Positions 32,538 through 43,976 of a stretch of 64,000 nucleotides of DNA are shown piece after piece; position 1 is the stretch's first letter, and the number at the start of each line of letters is the position of its first letter. The notes under the pieces are model-generated. The model did no database searches. It saw only the letters and a program-made list of their open reading frames with translations, and was not told the DNA's origin. The position numbers and the translations under genes are program-made. Source of the DNA: Bemisia tabaci (lineage: Eukaryota > Arthropoda > Insecta > Hemiptera > Aleyrodidae); NCBI RefSeq assembly GCF_918797505.1, contig NC_092795.1, forward strand, positions 29,685,131 to 29,749,130. Reading direction: 5' to 3'.

Positions 32538-33720
32538 ATTATTACTATATTAGCTCGCAGGCGGGAGTTGGTGTACACCGCGGTTTGCGAGAGTAATTTG
32601 GTCGGATATCAAAACACCGATCTGGGCTTTTTGTTGCGCGGCGATGCTTTCTCTCGGCTATTGTCGGCGTTATGTTCGCATTTCCGCTCTTTTAATGCCT
32701 CTGACTGTAACGTCCGTGCAGCTTTAGCGATTTATCGATCGATTTGTCTGCGCCTGGTTTTGCGTATTCGTTCCTCGACAAATACAATTGCCGATCCTTA
32801 AGGAGAATAGTAGCGAAAGCAGTGTTCTAAGCTCGTCTCTTAGTTTAGAAGCCGTATGATCCACCAAACTCACTTTTAAAGACCGTTGAAGATTTTTTAA
32901 AAACCAACATAAATTTTTACCTATGTATTAAGGCGCATTCAGTGAAAAGTCATACAAAAAATGTATTGTTCTGTTGCAATACTATATAGTAGCCGCAATT
33001 TGGACAAAAATGACGAAAAATTACCAATCAGAAAGTTAGAACTGCGGCAACTTTTTACAGGTCAACCTCAGCCAGACTCTTAATTTCCTAGGGGTCATGA
33101 CCGATTTTCCGGATCATTTGGCGCAAATGCCACCTGTAAGTTTGGAACACTGAGCAAGAGTAAGCAAACTGCGATATTATATCAAACACATTTTGCTAAA
33201 TCACTAGTTTCACTTTAAACTTTTTGGCAAAAAATGGACAGATCACGCTAAGACGCACATTTTAGCTGTTTCAGCCATATATTCTATTTTTTTCAACCCT
33301 AAAATTAACCTAAAAGTATGCACACGTGACGATTAACTGCTCGATTCGCCTAATCCAGTGCAAAATTTTTGTTTCTGAACTTTCAGCTTCATTTCAAGGG
33401 TTAATTACAAACTGGATCATTTGGGAAAAAACAGTGGAAATATGTTTTCAGGTGTAAACGATCAAATTATTGCTGAAAGATGAAGTGAAACTACAAATTC
33501 AGATAAATGCAATCGACATATCCTTGTTTTTTTTTGCCCCCGTGAAAATCCATCTGAAATGACGAAGTTTCTTGCGGAGGAATAAGGGTTTACTGAAGAA
33601 CGATGTGTTCGTCATTACGAAATTTCTTTTCAACTACTAGAATGATTCCAGAGCCAGTCGTCCAACTCATTATTTCTAATTTTATAGACTGTTTTTCAAG
33701 AACCCTCGAAGTCTTTAGTA
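32538..33720. other. No gene recognised
   Basis: Generic AT-rich sequence. A 140-codon plus-strand frame crossing the MITE (32379-32801) is composed largely of transposon sequence and is not considered a gene. Confidence 0.45.
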
Positions 33721-33946
33721 CACTTGAAAAAAAACACATTGGATCTAGAGTCCAGACTCTTAAAAACATCCACAAGAAAAAATACTCTTGATTCAATCAG
33801 ATTCAAGCTTAAATCAAGAACCAAGCCTCTTAATTTGAGCGGATTTCCTTTTAATTTAAGCTTAAATCTGATTGAATCAAGAGTCCTTTTTCTTGTCAAT
33901 GTTTTCAAGAGCCTGGACTCTAGATCCAATGTGTTTTTTTCCAGTG
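33721..33946. mobile_element. Palindromic CACT(T/G)GAAAAAAA MITE
   Basis: A 226-bp palindrome starting CACTTGAAAAAAAACACATT and ending AATGTGTTTTTTTCCAGTG. The arms share GGATCTAGAGTCCAG, GATTCAATCAGATT and AAGCTTAAAT words. TA is present on both flanks. Internal frames on both strands are mirror images of each other, an artefact of the palindrome. Confidence 0.8.
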
Positions 33947-35212
33947 TATCTCAAATGACAGAGAATGAATGAACTAAAAAACAGAGTAACTGTGGTTAAG
34001 CCTGAGATCCGCCGCTCAAAAAAACTACGAGAGATTCAAAGGCGCTACTTCGGGGCCAATTGCGAAATAGGTACTGAACAAATCCATGGCTAATGTTCAA
34101 AATTAATAATATTCACAAATTCAAGTTGTTATAGAACTTTTTTCTCACCGATTTTCCAAATTGTTGATTCTTTTACACTACGTCCGTTTCGAGCAGCTCA
34201 TCGTCGTACAAGAAGGAATTTTCACAAAATCATTGATAAATTGTGGAAAATTTGGATGGCTGAAATCGAAAAACGAGTACCACCGATCCCTTCGTGACGT
34301 TACGAATATCCACCCATGTTCAATTTTTCTTCAAGAAAAGCGGCCAGCATATTTTTAAAAAAAATTCTCTTGATTTTTGTTATTCATCCGTTGAAGATAT
34401 TTACTTAAAATGTTGAGGAGATGTCCTGTTTACTCCTCCTCTAAAAATAAATCGTGAGGAGATGTTTCAGAACGTTGTGATGTCATTGCGCTTTTCTCAC
34501 TTTAGCCGTAGATTTGATACTGAAAATTTCCGTTTGTATACCAAGACATTTTCCCCCCAAATGGGAAATCGAATTTATGTATTGGAATACGTTATATCTC
34601 TCTATAATTACTAAATCAAAAGCGATCCTTCAAAAATTCTCGTGTTCTTTATCAGATTTATTTTTTAATTGACGGGGTGAATTTTTATCGGCACCCCCAA
34701 GTTTTATTTTTATGACAGCAAAGGTAGCAATTTGTCTAGCGTCTTTACTTTAATTTTCCGAAAGGAACAGCTTTTTCAGCGTTTTCAAGAAGCACATCTT
34801 TTCTGGCAGCGACAATTTTCCGGCAAGTCGGCAAGCTTGTATTTCCTCTTTTTAAACCTAATACACATGCACAATCGATTGCGGGCAAGGCAGCCTGTTT
34901 CGATTTATATTAATAATCGATTCTTTAACGCGCTTTTAAATGATCAAAGCCCACTGTTGCCAAACTGCGACCGTCGCCACTGCATTTTACTGCGACCTGC
35001 AATTATCGACATTAACTTAATTACAGGTTTCTTCTCTCTTTTAGTCTCCGTCCACTTAACTTTAAAACTCCTTATAAGAGGGAAAATCGTCTAAGAGTTT
35101 TCCTGAAGAGCCAGTTTGATAGAAAATCGGATGTGTCTATTTCTTGAAATCGCTCTAAAATATTTTCAAATGTTTTACCGAGAAAAGAATGGAAATGAAA
35201 ACTAGTGCGATG
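33947..35212. other. No gene recognised
   Basis: AT-rich, with a 120-codon plus-strand frame at 34732-35094 that I do not recognise and that lacks gene context. No repeat ends found. Confidence 0.4.
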
Positions 35213-35216
35213 TAAA

Positions 35217-35617
35217 TGTCGCAGGCAATTAACAATCTCCGAATTTGCGAGCGGGTCAGGTATTATTAGGATAAAGCGCAATAGTGCGCCTAGACTTAGT
35301 GAGGGTTTGATGCATACTTGCCTTCAAAATCATGTTCTCGGCTTGGAGCGCCTTCATTTTTTGTGATACTCTACGCTTTATCACGGAGTTAGTTTAGTTG
35401 CTTGTTTGACCTTAACCCAACGTCGTGGTTTCCGTCACATACTCTCCTAAATGTGTCTGTTTCTTCATATTTCTACGGAGGAAAAAGTGACTCCTCGCAT
35501 CAAAGGCAAAACAAAAGTACTCTAAGTAATCTTTTTCTTTTATTTCTAAATGTTGTGTTTTTCTATTCTTTTACAAGTGACTTGCGAATTGCCGGCGAGG
35601 GCTAATTGTCTACGACA
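35217..35617. mobile_element. Ginger-like MITE with exact 4-bp target duplication, copy 1
   Basis: A 401-bp element starting TGTCGCAGGCAATTAACAAT and ending GGCTAATTGTCTACGACA, flanked by TAAA on both sides (35213-35216 and 35618-35621). Its interior is an inverted relative of 61224-61630 (shared GAGCGCCTTCATTTTTTGTG and ACTCTACG words). The first 15 bases match the integrase-bearing element at 5257. Confidence 0.85.
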
Positions 35618-35621
35618 TAAA

Positions 35622-36934
35622 CAAAGTATGACAGGCAAAGTTTTGTTATCGAATATGATATGATGTATAGATCTGTGAATGCTGTGTACTATCAATGTTT
35701 GGTAAGTAATCAAACCAATCAGAGTCTAGAATAGATGGAGTGAAAAATAATTGCAAGAAAATGAAAATAAATATCATACAATTCGCGGAGGATAGGCAGG
35801 AAAGAAAATGATGTTCATCCTCTCATTCTCCTTGGAACTTAATTAATTTTGCTAGTTAGGTTCATTTAAACTTATAAACTTGTTTCACGCTCTCAATTTG
35901 TCGAAACAAACATATTCTACGATAGAGAAGTCATGGTTGCATCAGAATTTTTAAATTTCCAAGTTTGGTCCGCCTGCTGAAACTGGGATATAATCTGCGA
36001 GAAGGTTTCAGCCCTCTAAAATTAGGAAAAAATCAGCAATGTGAAGTGAAAGGTATTGTACAGAAACAAAAAATGTGAATTTGGAACTTCGAATGGAGTA
36101 TTATTTAATTAGGGCACCAACTAAACTATAATGAAAAGGTAGCCAAATGCGTGGAACCATTCGTAGGTAATACATAATAATACCTTACAAAAAAAAAATC
36201 AACTATCGGTAGGTACATCATTTCCGAGATAAAATAAAAGCGGCGATTCTTCCTGTTAATAAAATTGTTCAAATTGACATAGTTTAGCGCAAGACAAGCA
36301 ACTTTAACGTTAGGATAGTGACTTAAGCGTGTTTTGCAGAGTTTCACTCGCTCGTCCTCAGAAAGCAATTTTTTATGTCCCATACCGGAATTTCAACCAC
36401 ACGATAAACCTTAAACTGTCATTGTGTTTTATTTCCGATCAAAAACATCGAGCTCGTGTAAAAAACATAATTCTTTCAGTAAATATTGTAAAATAGTCTC
36501 CTCCAGCTGGCTGGAAAAAACTGAATCACCGTAAAATAAACGAATTTGACTACGTTCCTCTTCAGATTACAAAATAATGGAGTTTAATTCATGAAATGTG
36601 ATAAGAAGCTTTAGAGTCAATGGTGAACTTTATGGAGGATCTTGCCAAGTGATCTGCCAGCACGTCCCTTTTTCCCAGAGAACGTTGTTCCCTTTTAAAT
36701 ACAGCTGTGATAGAATTTTTTTTTAAAATTCCTAGCATGGCTAAAATTTAAATTCCAGTCAGGAAAGGACCCAACACTGAGGGAAAAAGGTGCGAAAACA
36801 ACCTAACTAATCATTCTCAATAATTCGTACATGTTTTTGGTACATATTGTTTCTCTACTAGAAGAAACTGAGGTATCAAAGGTTTCGCTTTTTTCTTTTA
36901 GAAGTATAAGCGATTGATAACTCCAGAAGGAGAT
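35622..36934. other. No confirmed gene
   Basis: A minus-strand 85-codon frame at 36126-36383 begins MGHKKLLSEDERVKLCKTRL and looks more protein-like than its neighbours, but it degenerates into hydrophobic sequence and has no splice context. Otherwise nothing recognised. Confidence 0.35.
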
Positions 36935-37138
36935 CGATTTCTAGCGGACCGAAATCCACCAATGACAACTATATGCTCCTCGATAAAAGATCAATTTTTT
37001 TTCTTTTTTTTTTAACAAAATACAAAAATTGTCCCTGACCCGAAAATCTGGTTTTTTTTTGTGCAATGAAACAAATTTTTGGTACCTGTGGAGAAGGATA
37101 GTTTTTGTACTGATCAACATCTGCTAACGCTCACCCTC
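36935..37138. repeat. Degenerate tandem-repeat unit left of the foldback element
   Basis: GGACCGAAATCCACC, TTTTTGTGCAATGAAACAAATTTTTGG and ATCTGCTAAC blocks recur to the right of the foldback element (about 42590-42790) in the same order and strand. The foldback element therefore inserted into a pre-existing direct repeat. Confidence 0.6.
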
Positions 37139-37164
37139 TGGGAAGTCGGGTCCATTTCCGCAGC

Positions 37165-38165
37165 CCCCCCACATTCGAATCTTACACCAAAAATTATATC
37201 ATAATTTTGTGCTAATTTTGTGCTATTTTGTGCCGCAAATTAAAAATTTTGTGCTGCAAAATTAAGGGGGAAACGCTCCTCAAAATTGGGGGGGCTGTAG
37301 AAACGGTAGCCCCCCCACTTTCGAATTTTCGAAAAAAAAGAATGCCATAATTTTGTGCTAATTTTGTGCTATTTTGTGCCGCAAATTAAAAATTTTGTGC
37401 TGCAAAATTAAGGGGGGTAGCAGCATTCCAAATTGGGGGGGGGGGGCTGTAGAAATGTTTGCCCCCTGTTTTGATTTATCGGAGAAGAAGTATGCCATAA
37501 TTTTTTACTAATTTTGTGCTATTTTGTGCCGTAGCAAGACTTTCAATTTTTTCAAATTTAAGGGGGAAAAATTGGTATTTCAAAATTGGGGGGGCTGTGG
37601 AAATGTTTGCCCCCCTCTTCGATTTCTTGAAAGTGGAGTATGCCATGCTTCTGCTTTAATTTTGTGCTATTTTGTGCCGTAGAGATATTATTCATTTTTG
37701 TAAATTAAGGGGGGTAAACGGGCACATCAAATTTTGGGGGGGGGGCTGTGGAAATGTTTGCTCCCCTTTTTGATTTCTGGAAAAAAAAGTATGCCGTAAT
37801 ACTCTCATAATTTTGTGCTATTTTGTGCCGCAAAAAGAAAATTTTGTGCTCCAAAATTAGGGGTCTTAAATACCACCCCAAATTTAAGGGGGAGGTCGCA
37901 GGTGCGGCAGCCCCCCACTTTCGAATTTCGAGAAAAAAAGCACGTCATAATTTTGTGCTAATTTTGTGCTATTTTGTGCCGCAAAAAGAAAATTTTGTGC
38001 TCCAAAATTAAGGGGGTTAAATACCATTTCAAATTGGGGGGCTGTAGAAACGATAGCCCCCACTTTCGAATTTCGAGAAAAAAAGTACGTCATAATTTTG
38101 TGCTAATTTTGTGCTATTTTGTGCCGCAAAAAGAAAATTTTGTGCTCCAAAATTAGGGGGATTAA
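37165..38165. repeat. Tandem ~150-bp repeats, left arm
   Basis: About seven units, each with TTTTGTGCTATTTTGTGCCG, then TTTTGTGCTNCAAAATTA, a GGGGG block and a GCCCCCC block ending in a TTTCGAAAATT-like word. Spacing between successive TTGTGCCG words is about 150 bp, and units diverge with distance from each other. No CRISPR-like constant repeat and unique spacer pattern exists. Confidence 0.85.
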
Positions 38166-38805
38166 ATACCAATTGAAATGGGAGGGGCGGGGACTGTAAA
38201 ACAAGTTAGCGCTCCGGCGGAACCCGAATCTTCCGCTCCGGAGCGTCGCAGGCTCGCAGGTAGCCGGAACCTTTGCCAGCGCAGCGTGGTCACATCTCTC
38301 TCCGCTTTGACTTCTGCCCATGGAAACGGACGGAAAGGGCCAAGCACCGTGGCAACTTAAGAAAGATCCGGCGGGAGATCCGGCGCGGCGCTCTTTGCAC
38401 GGGATATTTAACCAGAGAGATTTATCCTATAATCATTAAGGATCCTTTTTGGAGGGTTATATACAGTTGGGTGTCAGCGAGTTCCAAATCGAATGTTGCT
38501 CTACTGTTTTTATTTTGCACGCTACCGATTATTATTTACTGAATCGAACAGTTTTGAGAAATAAATGATTGGCTTTCATTTCAGAAGCAACAACAATTTT
38601 GACACGTATCCAGCGAAACATATCATGAAAGGACCATTTTTAAGGAATGTTTCAGAAAATGTGTTATCGTTGATTTCAAGACCTCCGAAATCTAGTTTAC
38701 ATTACCTCACTGGAATGCGCCCTGTGCTCTTTTCCAATCTTTAATAACAAAATTCAATTTTCCACCATTTTTCGTTAGGTGCCGATGTTTGGTTTCAAAT
38801 AAAGT

Positions 38806-40911
38806 ACCAACACAATGTACATGTATATTTTTTTAATAACGCTTTATTTATTCTAAAAAGCGCTCAAGTGTCCGAAATATTTCTTTTGTGGTAACGCTTA
38901 GCTCTAGCTTTCTACTGGGCTGATTTTCATGATTTTTGCGGATATCAACAGGTAATTTTTTTTAAATGAGCCCGCTCACACAGCCTGATTAATGGGGGGG
39001 GGGGGGGCATGGTGTTATGCCATCGGGCGACAAATTTCGGGAATTTTTTTGGGGTTTTTTATGGAAGGGGAGTTTATGTTTCATTTTCGCCTTTTACGTG
39101 TCACAAATCCTCGTTCCTTAATTGATAAATCATTTCCCCTTTCCTAAATAATTGTTTGCAACACTTTCCTGCACAAATGCGCATCCTTCTCACTATCGCA
39201 GAATACGATTGCGCTTTTGATGTTTTCGAAACTTATATTTCGTGCGCATCGGCATCGCGTGAATCTATAAGATATATAATTGATCAAGAGTAAGATATTA
39301 TAATATTGACCCGAAAAAAATCCCTAGCCGGAAAGAAAAAAAAATCCCTAGATTTCGCTAAAAATCCCTAAATCGCCAGATTTGCTCAAATATCCCCCCA
39401 AAAGCCCTAGAATTTACACAACTTGCCATTTTCAACGTAGAAATATGACATCGTTTGATGTATCAGTTTGGAATATTTTAATCTGATTGGCTTGTTTGAA
39501 TTTTGCCGTCCTATGTAAGCATTGAACAGATTAATAAAATGAAGGAATTGGTATTAGTTGTGTTTTTTTTCTTTTTTCTTTTTTTTTTTTTTTTGAACTG
39601 TCAAGCACATCGAGTGACGCTATCGTTTTATGTTCCGGCTTATTACAACACTGTGATTGTGCAGGTTCCTGTTTGCTAAATGCGATCCTATTGATCTTGG
39701 TATGCCGCAGAATCACGTATTTTTTTTTGTTTTGACCACCGATTTGCTCGAAATTTTACCGCGAATTTGAAAATATAGACTAAAAAAACTTATTTTGAAA
39801 AAATAAAAAAGTTGCACTCGCGAGCTGTTTAATCCTCGTTGAAATTTCGAGGGTCAGATTCAGGTAAGCGCGAGACAATGGGGCAGCGATGTCGAGCGTG
39901 CCGAGTAGCGGTCTAGAGGATTGCTGTGTTGCCAATTCCGAGAATGGGTATTTACTCATTAGATTTTCCAAACATCGTAGCAAGCCCCCGGTATAACTAC
40001 TTAAATTGAGCAACAAAGGCCTGCGAAGCGGGCCCTTTGGGGGTTGGACTGCATAGCGGCCAGTAATTAAAAATGGCCCATCATGGAGAACAAAAGCAAT
40101 AGCATTTCTGGTTCCGTGATCGACCAGCAGGGGTATATAGGGTGTTGCAAGACGATGCAAAAATTTTCAGGTTGCTCCGAAATAGAACAGAATACATTGA
40201 TCGCAATCAAGCGGAGTGATGTGACTCAAGGGACCGGATTTATCATATCGATGGCTATAGTGGCCCAATCACACATGAAAAAATTTCTTTTGCGAATTTT
40301 TTGGGTCTTACTCCCTGAAATCAATTCATTTGAACAAAAAAACTCGGCAAAGTTTCAAACAAATTGAATAATATTAACCCATGCCGACTGAGCCGTCTTT
40401 TTTATATGGGATTTTACATTGAAGAACACTTTTTTTTAGAAAGTGCAATTTTCCGGAAAATCGGTAAATTCTAGAAAAAAACTGAGACCGTATTCGGAAT
40501 AAGCCGAAAAAATTGAGAGGAAGAGTCCCATCAGACACTTCAAAAACAATAAATTCACCTCTCGTTTTAGCGGTGAACCATGGGAAAGTGCTTTTATGAA
40601 GGGTAAATGACGGTATAAAAATCTCAAATAATTGCATAGGTCTGCGTCCGAAAACAAAGCTTAACATACGATGGTTCTTATTGATGTGTTTTTTACGCTG
40701 TGTCCGATAATACTATCCCTATTTCTTCATCTCATCAGCATTTCCTGGAATATATACATATTTTCTCGTAAGAAAGGGGGTTTACCATTGATCGACGTTT
40801 AAGATATACCTATTCATACCATATTCATACCTTGTTTAGAGGCCCAATGTGCAGTAGCTTTCCTCAGAACCATGAATACCGAACCAAGATTTAGAGAGTA
40901 TTTGTGTGGGC
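38806..40911. other. Spacer of the foldback element
   Basis: Contains a G run at about 38993-39007, a reverse-complement copy of the AGGGATTT repeat (39310-39560), a T-rich tract at 39560-39590 and overlapping frames at 39780-40367 that are not recognised. The minus-strand 126-codon frame at 39780-40160 is the most protein-like (PPKGPLRRPLLLNLSSYTGG). No transposase domain seen. Confidence 0.5.
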
Positions 40912-41554
40912 ACTTTATTTGAAACCAAACATCGGCACCTAACGAAAAATGGTGGAAAAATTGAATTTTGTTATTAAAGATTGGAAAAGAGCACAGGGCG
41001 CATTCCAGTGAGGTAATGTAAACTAGATTTCGGAGGTCTTGAAATCAACGATAACACATTTTCTGAAACATTCCTTAAAAATGGTCCTTTCATGATATGT
41101 TTCGCTGGATACGTGTCAAAATTGTTGTTGCTTCTGAAATGAAAGCCAATCATTTATTTCTCAAAACTGTTCGATTCAGTAAATAATAATCGGTAGCGTG
41201 CAAAATAAAAACAGTAGAGCAACATTCGATTTGGAACTCGCTGACACCCAACTGTATATAACCCTCCAAAAAGGATCCTTAATGATTATAGGATAAATCT
41301 CTCTGGTTAAATATCCCGTGCAAAGAGCGCCGCGCCGGATCTCCCGCCCGGATCTTTCTTAAGTTGCCACGGTGCTTGGCCCTTTCCGTCCGTTTCCATG
41401 GGCAGAAGTCAAAGCGGAGAGAGATGTGACCACGCTGCGCTGGCAAAGGTTCCGGCTACCTGCGAGCCTGCGACGCTCCGGAGCGGAAGATTCGGGTTCC
41501 GCCGGAGCGCTAACTTGTTTTACAGTCCCCGCCCCTCCCATTTCAATTGGTATT

Positions 41555-42553
41555 TAATCCCCCTAATTTTGGAGCACAAAATTTTCTTTTTGCGGCACAA
41601 AATAGCACAAAATTAGCACAAAATTATGACGTACTTTTTTTCTCGAAATTCGAAAGTGGGGGCTATCGTTTCTACAGCCCCCCCAATTTGAAATGGTATT
41701 TAACCCCCTTAATTTTGGAGCACAAAATTTTCTTTTTGCGGCACAAAATAGCACAAAATTAGCACAAAATTATGACGTGCTTTTTTTCTCGAAATTCGAA
41801 AGTGGGGGGCTGCCGCACCTGCGACCTCCCCCTTAAATTTGGGGTGGTATTTAAGACCCCTAATTTTGGAGCACAAAATTTTCTTTTTGCGGCACAAAAT
41901 AGCACAAAATTATGAGAGTATTACGGCATACTTTTTTTTCCAGAAATCAAAAAGGGGAGCAAACATTTCCACAGCCCCCCCCCCCAAAATTTGATGTGCC
42001 CGTTTACCCCCCTTAATTTACAAAAATGAATAATATCTCTACGGCACAAAATAGCACAAAATTAAAGCAGAAGCATGGCATACTCCACTTTCAAGAAATC
42101 GAAGAGGGGGGCAAACATTTCCACAGCCCCCCCAATTTTGAAATACCAATTTTTCCCCCTTAAATTTGAAAAAATTGAAAGTCTTGCTACGGCACAAAAT
42201 AGCACAAAATTAGTAAAAAATTATGGCATACTTCTTCTCCGATAAATCAAAACAGGGGGCAAACATTTCTACAGCCCCCCCAATTTGGAATGCTGCTACC
42301 CCCCTTAATTTTGCAGCACAAAATTTTTAATTTGCGGCACAAAATAGCACAAAATTAGCACAAAATTATGGCATTCTTTTTTTTCGAAAATTCGAAAGTG
42401 GGGGGGCTACCGTTTCTACAGCCCCCCCAATTTTGAGGAGCGTTTCCCCCCTTAATTTTGCAGCACAAAATTTTTAATTTGCGGCACAAAATAGCACAAA
42501 ATTAGCACAAAATTATGATATAATTTTTGGTTTAAGATTCGAATGTGGGGGGG
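41555..42553. repeat. Tandem ~150-bp repeats, right arm
   Basis: Mirror image of the array at 37165-38165, with AGCACAAAATTAGCACAAAA words on the plus strand. Unit order is exactly reversed relative to the left arm, so the array already existed when the arms became inverted copies. Confidence 0.85.
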
Positions 42554-42578
42554 CTGTGGAAATGGAGCCTGGGAAGTC

Positions 42579-42860
42579 AAAAAAAGTTTGCTTGTAAATG
42601 CAACTTGCATCGGACCCAAAAAACTCTTTTTTCTGCAATAAACTGTAAATGACCTCAAAAACTATTTTGTGCAATGAAACACATTTTTGAAACCACTAGA
42701 GGTGGCTCATTTTCATTCGGACCGAAATCTGCTAATGTGAACTTAATGGGAGATCAAAAAAAATTTGTTTGAAAACAAAGTTGCATCGTATCAAAAAACC
42801 ATTTCTCTGTAATTAACTGAAAATCTTCTAAGTCGAGTCGTTTTTTAATCGGATGACTCA
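42579..42860. repeat. Degenerate tandem-repeat units right of the foldback element
   Basis: Two partial units (about 42579-42660 and 42745-42830) with AAAAAAARTTTGYTTG, GTTGCATCG and CAAAAAAC words. One unit reads ATGGGAGATCAAAAAAAATTTG, an uninterrupted relative of the site that the foldback element entered. Confidence 0.6.
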
Positions 42861-42870
42861 ATAACACTCA

Positions 42871-42987
42871 ACTTAAAAGAATGGCAGAAAGAGGTGAGAC
42901 TTACCTCGAGCCTGGTTGACTGCAACAAGTACGGTGCACAGGACGAGGAAATATGCCATTATACTCTCGCTCATGATCACTTGTTGC
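42871..42987. repeat. Direct duplication including a signal-peptide exon (copy A)
   Basis: This 117-bp block recurs at 43011-43127, a 140-bp period, with four to five substitutions. The 78 bp from 42910 to 42987 are identical between copies. The duplicated unit covers the exon, its donor site and the start of the intron, but not the TATA region. Confidence 0.9.
42905..42974 (-). CDS. Duplicate copy of the signal-peptide first exon
   Basis: Minus strand: ATG at 42974, frame beginning MSESIMAYFLVL and running to a CGAG followed by the donor GTAAGT at 42904-42899. It differs from the upstream copy at the last complete codon (CGA for CAA) and has the better donor. It has no TATA box just upstream, because the preceding sequence is the intron of the other copy. 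It could be an alternative first exon, a cryptic exon or a relic. Confidence 0.55.
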
Positions 42988-43044
42988 AAAACTTAAAAGA
43001 ACTTAAGAAAACTTAAAAGAACGGCAGAAAGAAGTGAGACCTAC

Positions 43045-43114
43045 CTTGAGCCTGGTTGACTGCAACAAGTACGGTGCACAGGACGAGGAAATATGCCATT
43101 ATACTCTCGCTCAT
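43045..43114 (-). CDS. First coding exon of a secreted-protein gene (signal peptide)
   Basis: Minus strand: ATG at 43114 followed by 23 codons and one base, then a consensus donor GTAGGT (43044 downward). The encoded peptide starts MSESIMAYFLVL, has a leucine/valine hydrophobic core and ends VNQAQ, a typical cleavable signal peptide. The exon ends in phase 1, as is common for signal-peptide exons. A TATAAAAG motif lies 55-62 bp upstream of the ATG, giving a short 5' UTR. Downstream exons should lie further left on the minus strand, possibly beyond the foldback element, and were not identified; the product is unknown. Confidence 0.65.
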
Positions 43115-43168
43115 GATCACTTGTTGCCGAGTTCTACGCTACGGGGCCCTGAGGACCTCGGCTCCGGA

Positions 43169-43176
43169 CTTTTATA
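43169..43176 (-). promoter_or_regulatory. TATA box of the signal-peptide gene
   Basis: On the minus strand TATAAAAG occurs in a GC-rich context. About 25-30 bases downstream TCCTCAGGG offers an initiator-like TCAG, giving a transcript start near 43150 and a leader of roughly 36 nt. Confidence 0.6.
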
Positions 43177-43390
43177 CGGGTGGCCTATCTTCCGCGGCGA
43201 GTCTGCGTCCGCCACCAGGCTCCTGGTCCAGCACCTTCGGCCCTCCAACCCCTTTCTCTTCCTCCCCGAACCGCCCACAACACACCCACCCCTGCCTATG
43301 CACGCGTGCCATCACGGGTGATGTATCGTGCTTACGTAATACTCGTTCATGCACCGGAGGAACATTACGTTGACCTCTGGCAAAATGACG

Positions 43391-43660
43391 CACTTCGTCG
43401 TCTCCCGCACGAAGGAACGTAACTCCAATCCAAGGTTGCCAAATTGACTCCAACAATTAATTTATTTTAAAAAAAATGTAAGTGTGCAATTTTTATCCAA
43501 ATTTGTCTGATTTTTGCATGAAATCTGAAGAAAAATCAGTGAAATTTTCAGTTAGAAATGCCCAAGATTTTTCTGGTTAAAATGCAATTTACGAAGGGAA
43601 ATTTGGCAACATTGATTTGTAGTTACGTTCCTTCGTCTAGGAAACGACGACTTGAGTCGT
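43391..43660. mobile_element. Inverted-repeat element with ACGAAGGAACGTAACT arms
   Basis: Arms CACGAAGGAACGTAACTCC and GTTACGTTCCTTCGTCT are inverted. They extend outward through TTCGTCGT words and inward through CCAAGGTTGCCAAATT and AATTTGGCAACA. The core is AT-rich and non-coding. Confidence 0.6.
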
Positions 43661-43726
43661 TAGCACAAGGTCTTCATTTTACCTTTGTGCGACGTATTTT
43701 TTCACCTGTTTCAAGAAGTCCTAATT

Positions 43727-43976
43727 GGACCGGGTTTATCAGAAAGGAACCAACCCACACTTTTGGAAAAATCGAGTTAAGAATGTTTTTGACTTTCACT
43801 AGCTGTATGTTTTCTCCTGTCGCAAACTGAAAGTCTATAAAGAAGCATTTTTTGTGAAAAGAGGGGCTGAAGTTTATTCTTCATATTGAGTCTTGTGCAG
43901 GGATAAAACCCCAAACCTCTTTTTCTCAGTTTCAACTGAATGTGGGTTGGTTCCTTTCTGGTGAACTCGGTCCACT
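43727..43976. mobile_element. Inverted-repeat element with GAAAGGAACCAACCCACA arms
   Basis: Arms TGGACCGGGTTTATCAGAAA and the complement of TGGACCGAGTTCACCAGAAA, both continuing into GGAACCAACCCACA, enclose about 180 bp. Superfamily unknown. Confidence 0.6.

Larger units (their letters stand above)
37148..42569. mobile_element. Foldback (MULE-like) element with 1658-bp inverted arms and 9-bp target duplication
   Basis: Left arm 37148-38805 and right arm 40912-42569 are nearly identical inverted copies. Termini read GGGTCCATTTCC and GGCTCCATTTCC inward. The exact nonamer TGGGAAGTC flanks the element (37139-37147 and 42570-42578). Nine-bp duplications and very long, internally repetitive inverted arms characterise Drosophila FB and other Mutator-like foldback transposons. 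The 2.1 kb spacer has no recognisable transposase. The high arm identity suggests recent formation or gene conversion between arms. Confidence 0.88.

Noticed and set aside
32379..32801. 140-codon plus-strand frame
   Set aside because: Its first third is hAT MITE sequence and the rest has no domain or splice context.
37165..38165. CRISPR-like array
   Set aside because: Units are about 150 bp, diverge along their whole length and are mirrored in the opposite arm. There is no short constant repeat with unique spacers, and the setting is a eukaryotic transposon.
37823..41897. Several 60-72 codon frames repeated in both foldback arms
   Set aside because: They arise from the tandem repeat and its inverted copy. 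The similar peptides reflect DNA repetition, not conserved proteins.
43034..43456. Overlapping 80-105 codon frames near the signal-peptide exon
   Set aside because: They lie in the GC-rich promoter region on competing frames. The TATA box, ATG and donor on the minus strand explain the region better.
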